The notes below the pieces were generated by a model. The model made no database searches. It was not told the origin of the DNA and was given only the letters and a program-made list of their open reading frames with translations. Positions 25,048-35,464 of a stretch of DNA of 64,000 bases are shown here, piece after piece; within the stretch, counting starts at the first letter, position 1; each line of letters starts with the position of its first letter. The stretch is from JACPNO01 sp963825405 (GTDB lineage: Bacteria; Acidobacteriota; Terriglobia; Bryobacterales; Bryobacteraceae). The position numbers and the translations under genes are program-made. Location of the stretch: NCBI GenBank assembly GCA_963825405.1, contig CAWGTB010000001.1:248001-312000 (forward strand). Direction: 5' to 3'.

Positions 25048-25117
25048 AAAAACAAAACCGCTCCCTTCAGTCACGGCTCATTGGCGCTACTGAGCCGCGA
25101 CCAGAGGGAGCGGTTTT
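25048..25117 (-). terminator. Strong intrinsic terminator after the TPR gene
   Basis: On the minus strand AAAACCGCTCCCT pairs with AGGGAGCGGTTTT (13 bp). An inner stem CGGCTCA/TGAGCCG extends the hairpin, and it is followed by TTTTGTTTTT. It begins 7 bases after the TPR stop codon and insulates the downstream E1-alpha gene. Confidence 0.9.
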
Positions 25118-25124
25118 ATGCAGC

Positions 25125-26832
25125 TTACTGTGCGGCGGCCGGCTCGAAATAGCTTTCGGCCAGCTCGGGCTTGGCTTCAACGGCTTTGCGCCAGCAGGCG
25201 CGCGCGGCGTCTTCGTCACCCATGGCTTTGCGGGCGTGTCCCAGATTCAGCAATGCTTCGGCAAAGGCTGGTTGCTGGGTGAGCGCTTGCTCGTAATGGC
25301 GCGCGGCTTCGGTCATTTGGCCGCGTTTCTGGCAGATGAGGCCCGCGTTGTAGAACAGCTCGGGGCTGCGTTCGCCCATTTCGAGCAGTTGGGTGTGGAG
25401 CGAAAGGGCCTGGTCGTAATCTTCCCGCGCGAGCGCGAGAGCGGCCAGTCCACGGAGCGCGTCGGTCGAATCGGGCCGAATCGTGAGCACCTGCTCGAAG
25501 GCCTTGCGGGCCGATTTCGCATCGCCCATCTTCCAGTACGCGATGCCGGCGTTGAGCTGCGCTTCCGGCCAATCCGGACGGCGGCTCAGGCAAGCTTCAA
25601 AAGCGTCGATGCTGCCGCGGAAATCGCCGCGTTCCAGGCGCAGATAGCCCAGGCGAAAACGCGCGTCATCCCATTCCGGATCCTTCTCGGGAATGTCGCC
25701 GTACAGTTTTTCTGCTTCCGGATGATGGCCCTGCTGTTCCAGCACCAGCGCCAGGTTCCACAGAATCGCGGGCAGGTTGCGGTCCAGCTCGAGAGCTTTT
25801 TCGTAAGCCAGTGCGCGCCTTCTCGAGCTCACCCAGTTCCTGATAGGTGACGCCGAGGTTGAGCTGCGCCTGCGCGGAATCGGTACGAATGCGCGTGGCT
25901 TTGAAATAGGCTTCCGCCGCCTTCTGATAGTTGCCGGTCTTTTGGCAGGCGACGCCGAGATTGAACCAGTTCTCGAAATTGTCCGGCATCATCTCGACGA
26001 GCTTGGTGCAGAGCTTGGCAGCCGCGTCGAAGTCACCGGTCGAAAACGCGGAAGTGGCCAGGCCCGCCAGCGCCGCTTGAGAATGCGGACGAATGGCCAG
26101 CAGGCGTTCGGAATATTCCCGCACCGCTTCATAATTCTTGTTAGCGATTTCCAAAGCGACCAAGTTGGCCAGCGTTTCTTCGGATTGCGGGTTCTTGCGC
26201 AGCAGGGTGGTGTAAATGTCGCGCGCTTCTTTGAGCCGGCCGCCTTGTTGCAGGGCTACGGCTTTGCCGAAGAGCACTTCTTCCTGATCCGGATCCTGGC
26301 TCAGATGCTGTTCGAAAGCTTCCAGCGCCTGCTCGGAATTCTCCAGGTGGAGCAAACAAATTCCCAGCCCGACCTGCGCTTCGGAGTTGGCCGGCGTGAT
26401 CTGCAGCGCTTTACGGAAGTTGGCCGCGGCTTCATCCCAGCGCCCGAGTTTTTCCAGGCACACGGCGAGCTTGAAGTAGGCGGTGCGATGATGCGGATCG
26501 AGCACCACCAGCTGCTGATAGGTTTTGGCCCCCTGTTCGAACTGTTGCAGTTCGTACTGGATGTGCCCCATGGCCGAATACAGGGCGGGAGAATTCTCGC
26601 CGCGATCGACGGCGCGCTGCAATTCCTGCAACGCCTCCTCGGTCCGGCCTTCGAGGTGCAGCGATACGGCGGTAGCCAGCGATTTCGAGTGACCCGCACG
26701 GTCGCCCGCCGCTTCAGCTACACCGTTCGCCGGCGCCTTTTGGCCGTTGGTCTTGGCCGCTGCAGTACGGCCTACCAAAGAGATGCGGCCTAACGGTCCG
26801 GATTCTACCGGAGTCCGATTGACAGTGTTCAT
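25125..26832 (-). CDS. TPR-repeat protein, one frame break
   Basis: About 568 residues when joined. After a disordered N-terminus (MNTVNRTPVESGPLG) there are some 14 consecutive TPR units, e.g. NWFNLGVACQKTGNYQKAAE and AEALLNLGHARKAMGDEDAA. The frame moves +1 near 25815, between LGELEKAR and YEKALELDRNLPA; removing one G from ACTGGCTTAC restores RTAYEKAL. There is no signal peptide, so it is cytoplasmic, likely a scaffold. ATG 26832 is chosen with GAGAG upstream; another ATG at 26859 is possible. It starts about 50 bases after the stop of the zinc-finger/jelly-roll gene, so the two are likely co-transcribed. Confidence 0.85.
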
Positions 26833-26881
26833 GGTTTGCTCTCTTTCTTCTTTTCTCATCGGCTACCGTCGATCCCGTGCC

Positions 26882-29800
26882 TTACCACTCCTGTCCGGGC
26901 ATGGGTGGCATTACGAACGGCATCCAGACACCGGGGAGCCCGCCTGGGGCGAGAATGGCGCACAGCCGTCCCAGGAAATCCGTATTTTTCGAAAGCCGCA
27001 TCCAATACAGGCGAGCCTTCTCGCCGTTTTCCGCGAAGAAACCGACCGCGCCGGCGCGGAGCTTGTCGTCGCTCCAGGTATCCACCAACTGGCCTTCCAC
27101 GGAAGTGCTGAACTGATTGCCCTTCACATCCACCTGCACCCGATAGGGACGATTGTTGTGCAGCATCATCTGCAGCGGCATTTCCACTTCAGGACTCTTC
27201 GCGCCGTCGACCACCATATAGCGCACCAGCGATGCCATCACGCGCGGGGAATTCTGTTGCGCCACGGTTAGCTTCATGGCGTAGTAGTTCTGTTCGTCGG
27301 TCGCGCGGAATGCCCAGGCCACGCTCTTGCGCTCCACTTGCGCCAGAAATTCCAGGCGGTAATCGGTCATGTCCTTGGAGGGCTTGTAGAGCGCCAGCTT
27401 GCCGGGGCGCATGAAGCCTTCTTTGTCGAACGACCAGGTCTTGGCGAAATTCGCCGCGCCGTTCCAACCCGCCAGGCCGGCGTGGAAGTTGTCTTCGGAT
27501 TCGTAAGCGGCGCGCTGCTGTAGCGTGCTGGCCACCCACTGCCGGGGACCGGAGCCATCGCCGAACTTCACTTGCGAGGCGCCGAACCACAGGAACGACG
27601 CAATCGCGACTGCCGCCGCCATGCCGCGCGCCCAGTGATAAGCCGATTTCGGAATGCGCTCCTGCCAGGATTTCTTCTTGAGCTCGGTGGTAATCGGCAG
27701 GATGCGCTCCGGCGTCGGCGCGGGCGCTTTCGTTGTCTCGGTGACGATGGTGGTGTGGTTTTCCTGCTCAGGCAGCGCGATCTTGAGCGCCAGCGGATAC
27801 AGCCGATGCTCGATGACGGGGAGCCGCAAAGCTATCGGCAGCGCTTGCCAATCGATCTCGCGCGGCATGCCGATCTTCGGAGTGGCGGCCCGCAAGTCCG
27901 TTTTGGCGGGTGTTCCGGTGATCAACTGCCCCACATCCAACTTCATTTGAGGAACATGGACCGTGGTTACGGCAAACGCGGAAACATGTTCCACCACGTT
28001 CATCTGGCCTTGCGCCATGCGCGGCGCGGTCGAAACGGCGGCCATCGCGGGGAATTGCGGGAGGCCCAACGAAACTTCGCGCGCGCCGGTCGAGAGCGGC
28101 CCCTGGGCAAACTGATCCGCAACCACCGGTGCGCCGTCGCCGGGTGCGCTGTTGGGCTCGACCGCCGAAAACGCCAGACCGCTGTGATACTGCGTCGCGA
28201 TTGCGGGGAGCTGGATCGGCAGCGCCGGATTTACAGACTCGGCCGAATTGCTGGTCAGGCCGGCTTCGGATTTCTTGGCGCCCAGAGTTGGCGCTGAGGT
28301 GAAGCCCGCGCTCACAGGAGCGCAGGGTCCCAATACCGGAGTTTCCGGCAGAATGGACTGGGCTTCCATCGGGAACCAGCCCGTGCCGCGCGGCAGCAGC
28401 GTTTCCCCAATCTTGGTTTGCGGCCCGAAGGCGTCGGCGTGACCCGGCATCAGGTCGGCTGACAGCGCCGAGGGAACCAGGGGCAGGCGATGCGTCGCCG
28501 ACAAATCCGGAAGCTGCAAGGCAAACGCGCCAGGAGTCGACGTAGGATCGAGAGATGCCACCGGCGAGCATTTCCAGGTACGGGCGGCCGGAGGCGTCAG
28601 GCGGAATTGCGCAGCCGGCGCTTGCAGTCCAGGCTGGAATGCGGATTGCGGTACGGCGCCCTGGGTCGCAATCTGCCAGACCAACGGCTGCCCGTTGGCG
28701 AGGCGCTTGGCACCCTGCACCGGCTGGACCGAAAGGCCGGAGAAACCGAGCAGAGCCGGCTCAGCCGAGCGGACGCGCGATTGCTTTTCGTCACGCGCAA
28801 AGCCATTCACCTTGAACGGCCAGGCTGCCGGATGTTCCGAGCGGACATGGCCGCCTGCGTGGAACGCCAGTTCGGGCAGCACAAATGCCAGGTCGGCGGC
28901 GGATGAAACTTCCGGCGTCCGCGGCGTTTGCGACGGCAGGGCCAGCGGAATCGCGGAGATTTCGATCGTTTGTTTGGCAACTGCGCGCGCCACGCCAAGC
29001 TGCGCCACGGGGCGAATCTCGCGTGCAGCCGATGCCGGCAGGGCTGGCGCCATGCGCGACGGAGTGAAAGCCGCAATCGAGATAACCGGCGGAGCCGGCA
29101 AAATGGCGGCTGCTCCCGCGGGCGTCACTGGACGCGTGCCTGGACGGCTCGCTGATGTTCGGAATCCGGCGGCTCTCAATCCGGCGGCCTGAATATCCAA
29201 AACGGCCGACCTGCTGGTGCCGGTGAGCATCAGCCGGCGGGGCCGGCAAAATGGCGGGCTGCTCCGGAGGGTGTTACCGGACCTGTGCCGGGGCGGTTCG
29301 CTGGTGTCCGGAATCCCGCGGCTTTCAACCCGGCTGCCTGAATATCCAATACCGCCGGCCTGCTGGTGCCGGTGAGCATCACCATGCCGGCGGCCGTGTG
29401 ATGAGGTTTAGCCGGAAGCAGGATGGGACGCAACGCGATTTTCGCGGGCGCTTCGAGGGCCCGTGCAATTGCCAGCGCGCCATGGGTGTGGAGGCGGGCG
29501 TTTAGTTCTCCCATTGCAGCAACTTGCGCAAAATCCTGTGCCGCAATTTCGGCCGCTACCCGCGGCGTGTTGCGAACGACCGCTTCCGGGGTGTAGCCGG
29601 AGAAACTGCCTTCGGCGAGCACGGGTTCGGTGGGTGGCGGAACTTCAGGAAGATGGGTAGAGGTTACCGGCTGCCAGGTATCGCCGGAACCGGCTTGCGA
29701 AGCGAGCGTCTGGAATGCGTTCGGGCCTGCGGCGACAAACCCCGACATCCCCACCGGCGCATGGGCCGCAGTCTCGAATTGCGGCAGGCGATCGAGCGCT

Positions 29801-29907
29801 TTGCGCACCCGGTCGTGATACTTCTGCCGATGGACGCGGCTGCAGAAGTCTGAATCAATCAGACCCCGTAACGGCCACAATCCCTTTCCGCAATACAGAC
29901 ACTTCAC
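26882..29907 (-). CDS. Chimeric protein: N-terminal Cys/His finger, Pro/Ala-rich linker, TM helix, C-terminal jelly-roll
   Basis: A GTG start at 29907 with GGAGGAAGG eight bases upstream gives VKCLYCGKGLWPLRGL. DFCSRVHRQKYHDR completes a putative zinc knuckle. About 550 residues of low-complexity Pro/Ala/Thr-rich sequence follow. One TM helix (MAAAVAIASFLWFGASQV) precedes a C-terminal ~200-residue beta-sandwich resembling LamG/3-keto-disaccharide hydrolase-like folds (NFHAGLAGWNGAANFAKTW, KLTVAQQNSPRVMASLVRYM). Two extra C bases near 29235-29252 break the frame between two copies of a tandem 49-residue segment that starts MLTGTSR. The topology suggests a cytoplasmic finger linked to a periplasmic binding domain, perhaps signalling across the membrane. 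Function unknown. Confidence 0.65.
29090..29390. repeat. Tandem ~147-149-bp duplication inside the chimeric gene
   Basis: Two copies of a segment encoding MLTGTSR(P/S)AVLDIQAAGL and the following ~30 residues, with ATG positions at 29379 and 29230. The copies differ by scattered substitutions, so the duplication is not brand new. The raw spacing of 149 bases is out of frame, but removing two extra C bases makes it 147 (49 codons). Confidence 0.8.
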
Positions 29908-30264
29908 GGTCTTTGCCTTCCTCCAGGCCGAGTCTATTATAAGAGAAAAAAACGGTAATTTAATACTCAAAAGCCGCTTTTTTTGCGAAAAAAGTAAGAA
30001 AAATACTTGTCAATATAAAACCTGAATACCATAGGCATTATCGGTTTGTTATCAAAGGTTAACAAGTGGTTATACATTGAAAGTGAAGGCTCCTGAATTT
30101 CAGTTATTGCCGGTGCGTTGTCTAATTTAAATAGGTATCTTTATTCAATTTACGAAGGTTTATCCCAGTGAGCCTGCCTGACAGTCCGAAGCCTTCGACT
30201 TCCCCGGGCGCCAGCAATCCGGGATCGTTTGCGCGACCATAGAACAACGAACGGAGTTCACACG
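29908..30264. promoter_or_regulatory. AT-rich divergent intergenic region
   Basis: About 357 bases, clearly AT-richer than the flanking genes, between the chimeric gene (minus) and cytochrome c gene (plus). A perfect minus-strand -10 TATAAT lies at 29936-29941, about 30 bases before the GTG start, with a weak -35. A-rich and T-rich tracts around 29941-30010 could bend DNA. No ORF, repeat or DnaA box cluster was recognised. Confidence 0.5.
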
Positions 30265-30696
30265 ATGAGCGGCAGAGTCACCGGTAGTTTGATGGTTTGC
30301 GGGCTGCTGATGTTTTGCGCTGCCGGTTTGGCGCAAAAGGAGGACCAGCGCCCGGAATCGGTCCGCTTGATCGAATCCACTCAAGGCGCGGAGTTGTACA
30401 AGGCGTATTGCGCCGTGTGTCACGGCAAGGACGGCAAGGGAGATGGCCCCATGGCTTCTTCGCTGAAGGTCGCAGTGGCTGATCTGACTCACGTCACCGC
30501 GCGCAACCATGGAAAGTTTCCCTCCGCTCGCATCGAGAAGATCATTGCGGGCGAAGAGCAACTGCCGAAAGGGCATGGGACGCAGGCGATGCCCGTCTGG
30601 GGGCCGATTTTTTCGCAAATTGCGTGGGATCAGGATTTGGGGAAGCTCCGCATCTACAACCTCGCCAAGTACATCGAGAAGATCCAGGTGAAGTGA
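30265..30696 (+). CDS. Secreted monoheme cytochrome c
   Basis: 143 residues from ATG 30265, with ACGGAG nine bases upstream. The signal peptide (VTGSLMVCGLLMFCAAGLAQ) is followed by one heme site YCAVCHGKDGKGDG and an axial Met candidate in GTQAMPVWGPIF. It is a class I periplasmic electron carrier. It precedes the MgtA-type ATPase by 22 bases. The partner oxidoreductase is not adjacent, although other c-type and PQQ proteins are encoded at 40-46 kb. Confidence 0.88.
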   Translation: MSGRVTGSLMVCGLLMFCAAGLAQKEDQRPESVRLIESTQGAELYKAYCAVCHGKDGKGDGPMASSLKVAVADLTHVTARNHGKFPSARIEKIIAGEEQLPKGHGTQAMPVWGPIFSQIAWDQDLGKLRIYNLAKYIEKIQVK

Positions 30697-30718
30697 CGCC
30701 CGCGCATTCGCACGAGCC

Positions 30719-33250
30719 ATGCCAATAGCCAAGGCCTTTTGGGATGGGCCGCTGCCGGAATTGCTGGCGCAGCTCGAAGCGACGCCCGCCGGCTTAACCG
30801 CCGCTGAGGCCAGCCGGCGTTTACGTCTCTACGGACCCAATAGCCTGGCGGGTAAAGCGCGCTTCGCGACTCTGGTCAGTTTTCTCCGCTTCTTTGCCAA
30901 TCCTCTGGTGATCATCCTGCTGGTGGCCAGCGCCATTTCCTGGGTGCTGGGCGACCCGGTAGGCGGGATCATCATTATCTGCATCGTCCTGCTCAGCGTA
31001 CTGCTGAACTTTTTCATGGAGTACCAGGCGGGACATGCGATGGAGGAGATCCGCAAGCAGGTTGCGACCACCGCTGTCGTGCTGCGCGACGGCCAGGAAC
31101 GCGAACTGCCCATTGCTGAGCTGGTCCGCGGCGATGTCATCCGTCTGCAAGCGGGAGATCGTGTGCCGGCGGACTGCCGTCTGTTAGGCGCCAAAGATCT
31201 GAACGTGCGCGAGTCGGCGCTAACAGGAGAATGCCTGCCGGTCGAGAAGACGGCGGATGATCTTCCAGCCGGGACACACGGCATCACCGACGCTGCCAAC
31301 AGCGTCTTCCTGGGCACGGCGGTGCAGACGGGGATTGGCACCGCGGTCATCGTTTACACCGGCAAAGACACTGCCTTCGGGGACATTGCCCAACGGATGG
31401 CCGCGCGGCCGCCGGAGACGGAGTTCGGCCGCGGCATACGGCATTTCGGGTTGATGCTCACCCGGCTGATCCTACTCCTGGTGCTTTTCGTTTTGCTGGT
31501 CAACATCGTTTTCCACCGTTCGGTGCTCGAGTCTTTCCTTTTTTCGGTGGCGCTCGCCGTTGGGATGACGCCGGAGATGATGCCTATGATCATCACCGTC
31601 ACGTTGGCCCAAGGCGCGCGGCGGATGGCGAAGAAGAAAGTTCTCGTCAAGCAGTTGGCGGCCATCGAGGACTTCGGCAGCGTGGAAATTCTTTGCAGCG
31701 ACAAGACGGGAACGCTCACCGAAGGCGAGATCGTCCTCGACCGGCACGTGGATGTCTCGGGTAAAGATAGCGAGGACGTGCTGCGGCTTATCTACCTGAA
31801 CAGTTATTTTCAGGCAGGGATCAAGAGCCCGCTGGACGACGCGATTTTGAAATACCGGCGCCCTGCCATCGTGGAATACGAAAAGGTCGACGAGATTCCA
31901 TTCGACTTCAACCGCAAACGCCTTTCGGTAGTGGTGCGGCGCGGCGATGAGCACCTGCTGGTCACCAAGGGCGAGGCGGAAAGCGTTCTGGCCATTTGTC
32001 AGACGGTGACCATTGATGGCTCTCCACAGCCGTTCGATGAGGCCCGCCGGGCTCAAGCCATGGAAACGTTCCGGAAGCTGAGCGCTGATGGTTACCGGGC
32101 CCTGGGCGTTGCGGTGCTCACGGTGCCCAAGCAGGAAGCCTACCGGTCCACTGCCGAGCAGGGCATGACGCTGGCCGGGTTCGCCGCGTTTCTCGATCCG
32201 CCCAAGGAAGGGATTTCCGCTGTTCTCGCGGCGCTCAAGCAGAATGGCGTATCCATCGTCATCATGACCGGCGACAACCAGTACGTGACCCAGAAAATCG
32301 CACATGACGTGGGGCTGGCCACTGACCGCATCGTGCTCGGCAGCGAAGCCGACGCCTTGGATGACGCCGCGCTGGCCTATCAGGCGGAGCATGGCGCGAT
32401 ATTTGCCCGCGTATCGCCGGAGCAGAAGAACCGCGTCATCCTGGCGCTCAAATCGCACGGGCACGTGGTGGGATATATCGGGGACGGCATCAACGATGCA
32501 CCGTCACTGCACACGGCCGACGTGGGAATCTCGGTGATGAACGGCGTGGAAGTAGCCAAAGACGCTGCCAAGATCATCTTGCTGGAAAAAGACCTGGCCG
32601 TGCTGAACGACGGAATCATCGAGGGTCGGCGCTGTTTCGCCAACATTATGAAGTACATCGTGATGGGCACGAGCTCAAATTTCGGCAACATGTTCAGCAT
32701 GGCCGCCGCCTCGCTATTTCTTCCCTTCCTGCCGATGCTGCCAACGCAAATCCTGCTGAACAATTTTCTCTATGACATTTCTCAGATCGCGCTTCCCGGC
32801 GATAATGTCGATCCTGCGCTGCTGCGAAAACCCAAGCGATGGCAGATCGGGTTCATTCGCCAATTCATGATCATCATCGGTCCCATCAGTTCGATTTACG
32901 ATTTCCTGACATTCGGATTATTGCTGTGGGTGTTCCATGCTTCCAAAAACGCGCCACTGTTCCACACCGGGTGGTTCGTCGAATCGCTGGCAACTCAGAC
33001 GCTGGTGGTGTTTGTGATCCGGACCGCGGGCAATCCGTTTAGAAGCCACCCCAGCAGAGCCTTGTTAATCAGTGTGTTCGTGATCGTAGCGATCGCGACC
33101 GCATTGCCTTATACGCCTCTCGGTGGATTGCTGCAACTGACCCCGCTGCCGGTGTCGTTGTTGGGCGCCATTGCGTTTTTGGCGGTGACTTATTTGTGCC
33201 TGGTGCAGGCGGTGAAGGCTTGGTTCTATCGCCGCCACGCGTTGTTATGA
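30719..33250 (+). CDS. mgtA: Magnesium-translocating P-type ATPase (MgtA family)
   Basis: 843 residues. The phosphorylated aspartate is Asp328 in CSDKTGTLTEGEIV. LTGECLPVEK is the actuator TGE. VGMTPEMMPMIITVTLAQGA is the type IIIB TM4 signature, which distinguishes Mg2+ ATPases from Ca2+/H+ pumps. MTGDNQYVTQKIAHDVGL and GDGINDAPSLHTADVGISVM are the hinge motifs. It imports Mg2+ across the inner membrane. No Mg2+ riboswitch or mgtL leader is obvious in the 22-base gap to the cytochrome gene, so it probably shares that promoter. Confidence 0.93.
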   Translation: MPIAKAFWDGPLPELLAQLEATPAGLTAAEASRRLRLYGPNSLAGKARFATLVSFLRFFANPLVIILLVASAISWVLGDPVGGIIIICIVLLSVLLNFFMEYQAGHAMEEIRKQVATTAVVLRDGQERELPIAELVRGDVIRLQAGDRVPADCRLLGAKDLNVRESALTGECLPVEKTADDLPAGTHGITDAANSVFLGTAVQTGIGTAVIVYTGKDTAFGDIAQRMAARPPETEFGRGIRHFGLMLTRLILLLVLFVLLVNIVFHRSVLESFLFSVALAVGMTPEMMPMIITVTLAQGARRMAKKKVLVKQLAAIEDFGSVEILCSDKTGTLTEGEIVLDRHVDVSGKDSEDVLRLIYLNSYFQAGIKSPLDDAILKYRRPAIVEYEKVDEIPFDFNRKRLSVVVRRGDEHLLVTKGEAESVLAICQTVTIDGSPQPFDEARRAQAMETFRKLSADGYRALGVAVLTVPKQEAYRSTAEQGMTLAGFAAFLDPPKEGISAVLAALKQNGVSIVIMTGDNQYVTQKIAHDVGLATDRIVLGSEADALDDAALAYQAEHGAIFARVSPEQKNRVILALKSHGHVVGYIGDGINDAPSLHTADVGISVMNGVEVAKDAAKIILLEKDLAVLNDGIIEGRRCFANIMKYIVMGTSSNFGNMFSMAAASLFLPFLPMLPTQILLNNFLYDISQIALPGDNVDPALLRKPKRWQIGFIRQFMIIIGPISSIYDFLTFGLLLWVFHASKNAPLFHTGWFVESLATQTLVVFVIRTAGNPFRSHPSRALLISVFVIVAIATALPYTPLGGLLQLTPLPVSLLGAIAFLAVTYLCLVQAVKAWFYRRHALL

Positions 33251-33260
33251 TGGTTCGCGC

Positions 33261-33785
33261 ATGGCAATAAGGAAAACTCCTTCAGATGTTGTCGCCGTCA
33301 TAGGTCTCGTGCTCGGTGCCGTATTTGGCATGGCGGGGACATTCGTTTCCCAGCCCAATCTTCAAGCCGCGTTATGGGCAATCGATAGCGCCGGCCTGGT
33401 GGTGGCTACGGCCCTGCTGTCCTTGAAATTCTTCCGCAAGGGCAACGATCTGGTTGCCGGCGGATTCCTGGTATTCGCGATTGGCGAGGGCGTCATGCTA
33501 TCCGGGACGGCAGCGGGTCCGGCTGGAAGCGTTCCTGCGTTTGCGGCCGGCACGGCGTTATGGGCGGCCGCGCTGCTGCTCACCAGCGTTCCTACGGGAT
33601 TCGCGATCGGCATTCGCCTGGTGGGAATCTTGGCGTCACTGCTATTCGCGATTACCTCGGGCAGAATTTTTCACGGCGAGCAGATAACGCCGACGTCATC
33701 GCCGCTGCCCTTCTTCGCGTACCCGGTCCTGGTTCTTAATTTTGTTGGCTGGATCTGGACTTTGCTCAAAGAACGCGCCGATTAG
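33261..33785 (+). CDS. Multi-pass membrane protein of unknown function
   Basis: 174 residues with about five or six predicted TM helices (e.g. VAVIGLVLGAVFGMAGTFV, ALWAAALLLTSVPTGFAIGI, FFAYPVLVLNFVGWIWTLL). No polar active-site motif or named family recognised. It starts ten bases after mgtA in the same direction, so it is likely co-transcribed. Its stop overlaps the convergent oxidoreductase gene by four bases. Confidence 0.65.
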   Translation: MAIRKTPSDVVAVIGLVLGAVFGMAGTFVSQPNLQAALWAIDSAGLVVATALLSLKFFRKGNDLVAGGFLVFAIGEGVMLSGTAAGPAGSVPAFAAGTALWAAALLLTSVPTGFAIGIRLVGILASLLFAITSGRIFHGEQITPTSSPLPFFAYPVLVLNFVGWIWTLLKERAD

Positions 33786-35021
33786 AAAACCGATCGTTTC
33801 TGCTCGGTGCCTTTCGAAGCCAGGCTGAAGCGCGGCTCCGCAGCGCCTTGTCCCAGCACGCGCGCGGCAACGTATTCGCCTACCGCCGGGCCATGCTTGA
33901 AACCGTGCCCCGATCCGCCACCTACCAGCCAGACGTTGTCCATGCCGGGATGCAGATCGACCAGGAAATCGCCGTTTGAGCTGTTCTCGTACTGGCACAC
34001 TCGACTCTCCACCAGCGGCGCGTCTTTCAAGCCGGGAAAGCGCTCGCCCACGCGCTTACGCATTTCCTCGATTTGATCCTTGGTTACGAAGCGATCGCCG
34101 AGATCGGGGTCGAAGGCGGGGCCGTGATTGTCATTGGCGATTTTGAAGCCGCGATTTTCCAGATCGGGAATTCCGTACAGGTCACGAACGTCGATCCAGG
34201 CAGGCATGGCGGGCGGCGCGTAGCGGCGGTCGCCGGGGCGGGATCCGAAGAAAAAGATTTCCTGCCGCGTCGGGAAGATCCGATTACCCAGCACCGCGGG
34301 AAACACTTTGGCCAGCCACGGACCGCAGGCGAACACAAACGCGCCGGCGTCGATGCGGGTACCGGAACGGGTCGTCACGAAGGTGATCCGTCCATTTCCG
34401 GATGGGCGCAGCGACAGGCTCGGGCAGATAGTCCGCGCCACGGCTGATGGCATCCCGCACCACGGCTTGCACCGCGCGGCGGGCGAGCAGGGCGCCGCTG
34501 TCGGGTTCGAACAGGCCCCAGGCGACATCGCCGAACCACATCTGCGGGAAGCGCTTCTCCAGCTCGCGCTGCGACAGCTTCTCGTGGCGGACGCCGTGTT
34601 TGGTCAGGATTCTTTCAGTGTTGGGAACGGTGTCATTGTTTTCGCGCGCCAGCCACAGCACGCCGGTCTGATGAAAAAGGGGATTGCCGGTGCGCTGAAA
34701 AAAATCCTTCCAGAGTTCGAGCGCACGCTTGGAAGATCGCGTATAGATTTCGTCGGCGCCATAGCCCATGCGAATGATGCGCGATTCGCCGCCGGAGCTA
34801 GCCCGGGAGTTGCTTGCGCCATACGCGTCCAGCAAAATGACTTTTTTGCCGGCCGCCTGCAAATGATGGGCGGTCCAGGAGCCGAAGACGCCGGCGCCGA
34901 CCACGGCGACATCGTACGTACTTCCGGGAGTGTGCCGGGTAAGCTCCTGTGCGTCGATATTGGCGGACATAAGTGGTGACACTGCCATTGTTTTCAAAAA
35001 GTTACGCCGGTCTGAAGCCAC
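33782..35021 (-). CDS. FAD-dependent oxidoreductase of the DAO/sarcosine-oxidase type, one frame break
   Basis: A twin-arginine-like N-terminus (ASDRRNFLKTMAVSPL) precedes the FAD dinucleotide motif VAVVGAGVFGSWTAHHL and RASSGGESRIIRMGYG, as in monomeric sarcosine oxidases. The frame moves +1 near 34405 (after LPEPVAAP). The rest includes GAFVFACGPWLAKVFPAVLG, ENSSNGDFLVDLHPG and LVGGGSGHGFKHGPAVGEY. It is about 412 residues when joined. It oxidises an amine or amino acid, probably outside the cytoplasm given the Tat-like signal. The exact substrate is unknown. Confidence 0.85.
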
Positions 35022-35031
35022 GTCCGCTCCC

Positions 35032-35061
35032 TTGACACCGCTCAGGCACTTAACTTATAAT
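35032..35061 (+). promoter_or_regulatory. Consensus sigma-70-type promoter for the GlsB-like gene
   Basis: Perfect TTGACA at 35032-35037 and perfect TATAAT at 35056-35061 with an 18-base spacer. It lies just outside the start of the divergent oxidoreductase gene and 100 bases upstream of the GlsB-like ATG, leaving a ~95-base 5' leader. It is the best housekeeping promoter in the window. Confidence 0.8.
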
Positions 35062-35163
35062 AGTTAACGACTGGGTGCTTCCGCCCACTCTATGGATGAT
35101 CTGAACTAAGTCAGCTTATCTTAATTCTTCTCCTTAGCCAACATTACGAAACGGAGAAAACGT

Positions 35164-35415
35164 ATGTCGATTTTGGCTTGGCTCGTCCTGGGTTTGTTGG
35201 CCGGGTTCATCGGCAGCAAGCTGGTTAACAAGAGTGGGGAAGGCCTGGTGCTCGACATCGTGCTGGGCATTGTCGGCGCCCTGGCGGGCGGCTTCGTGTT
35301 CAATGCGCTAGGGGAACCGGGCGTTACGGGCCTGAATCTATACAGTCTGTTGGTGGCGGTTGTGGGATCGGTGCTGCTGCTGGTGCTATATCACGCCCTG
35401 GTCCGGAGGGCATAA
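35164..35415 (+). CDS. GlsB/YeaQ/YmgE-family stress-response membrane protein
   Basis: 83 residues with three TM segments and Gly-rich packing motifs: LAWLVLGLLAGFIGSKLVNK, LDIVLGIVGALAGGFVFNAL and YSLLVAVVGSVLLLVLYHAL. This is the transglycosylase-associated protein family (a historical name; no catalytic residues). Members are small inner-membrane proteins linked to general stress. A consensus promoter precedes it and a GGAG ribosome site sets the start. Confidence 0.9.
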   Translation: MSILAWLVLGLLAGFIGSKLVNKSGEGLVLDIVLGIVGALAGGFVFNALGEPGVTGLNLYSLLVAVVGSVLLLVLYHALVRRA

Positions 35416-35464
35416 GGCAGTGGATCCCTCAACCAATGGGCACTCAAGGAGCAATGGCAATCGC

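Noticed and set aside
29940..30260. Replication origin in the AT-rich gap
   Set aside because: No cluster of DnaA boxes and no dnaA, dnaN, gidA or parAB genes nearby.
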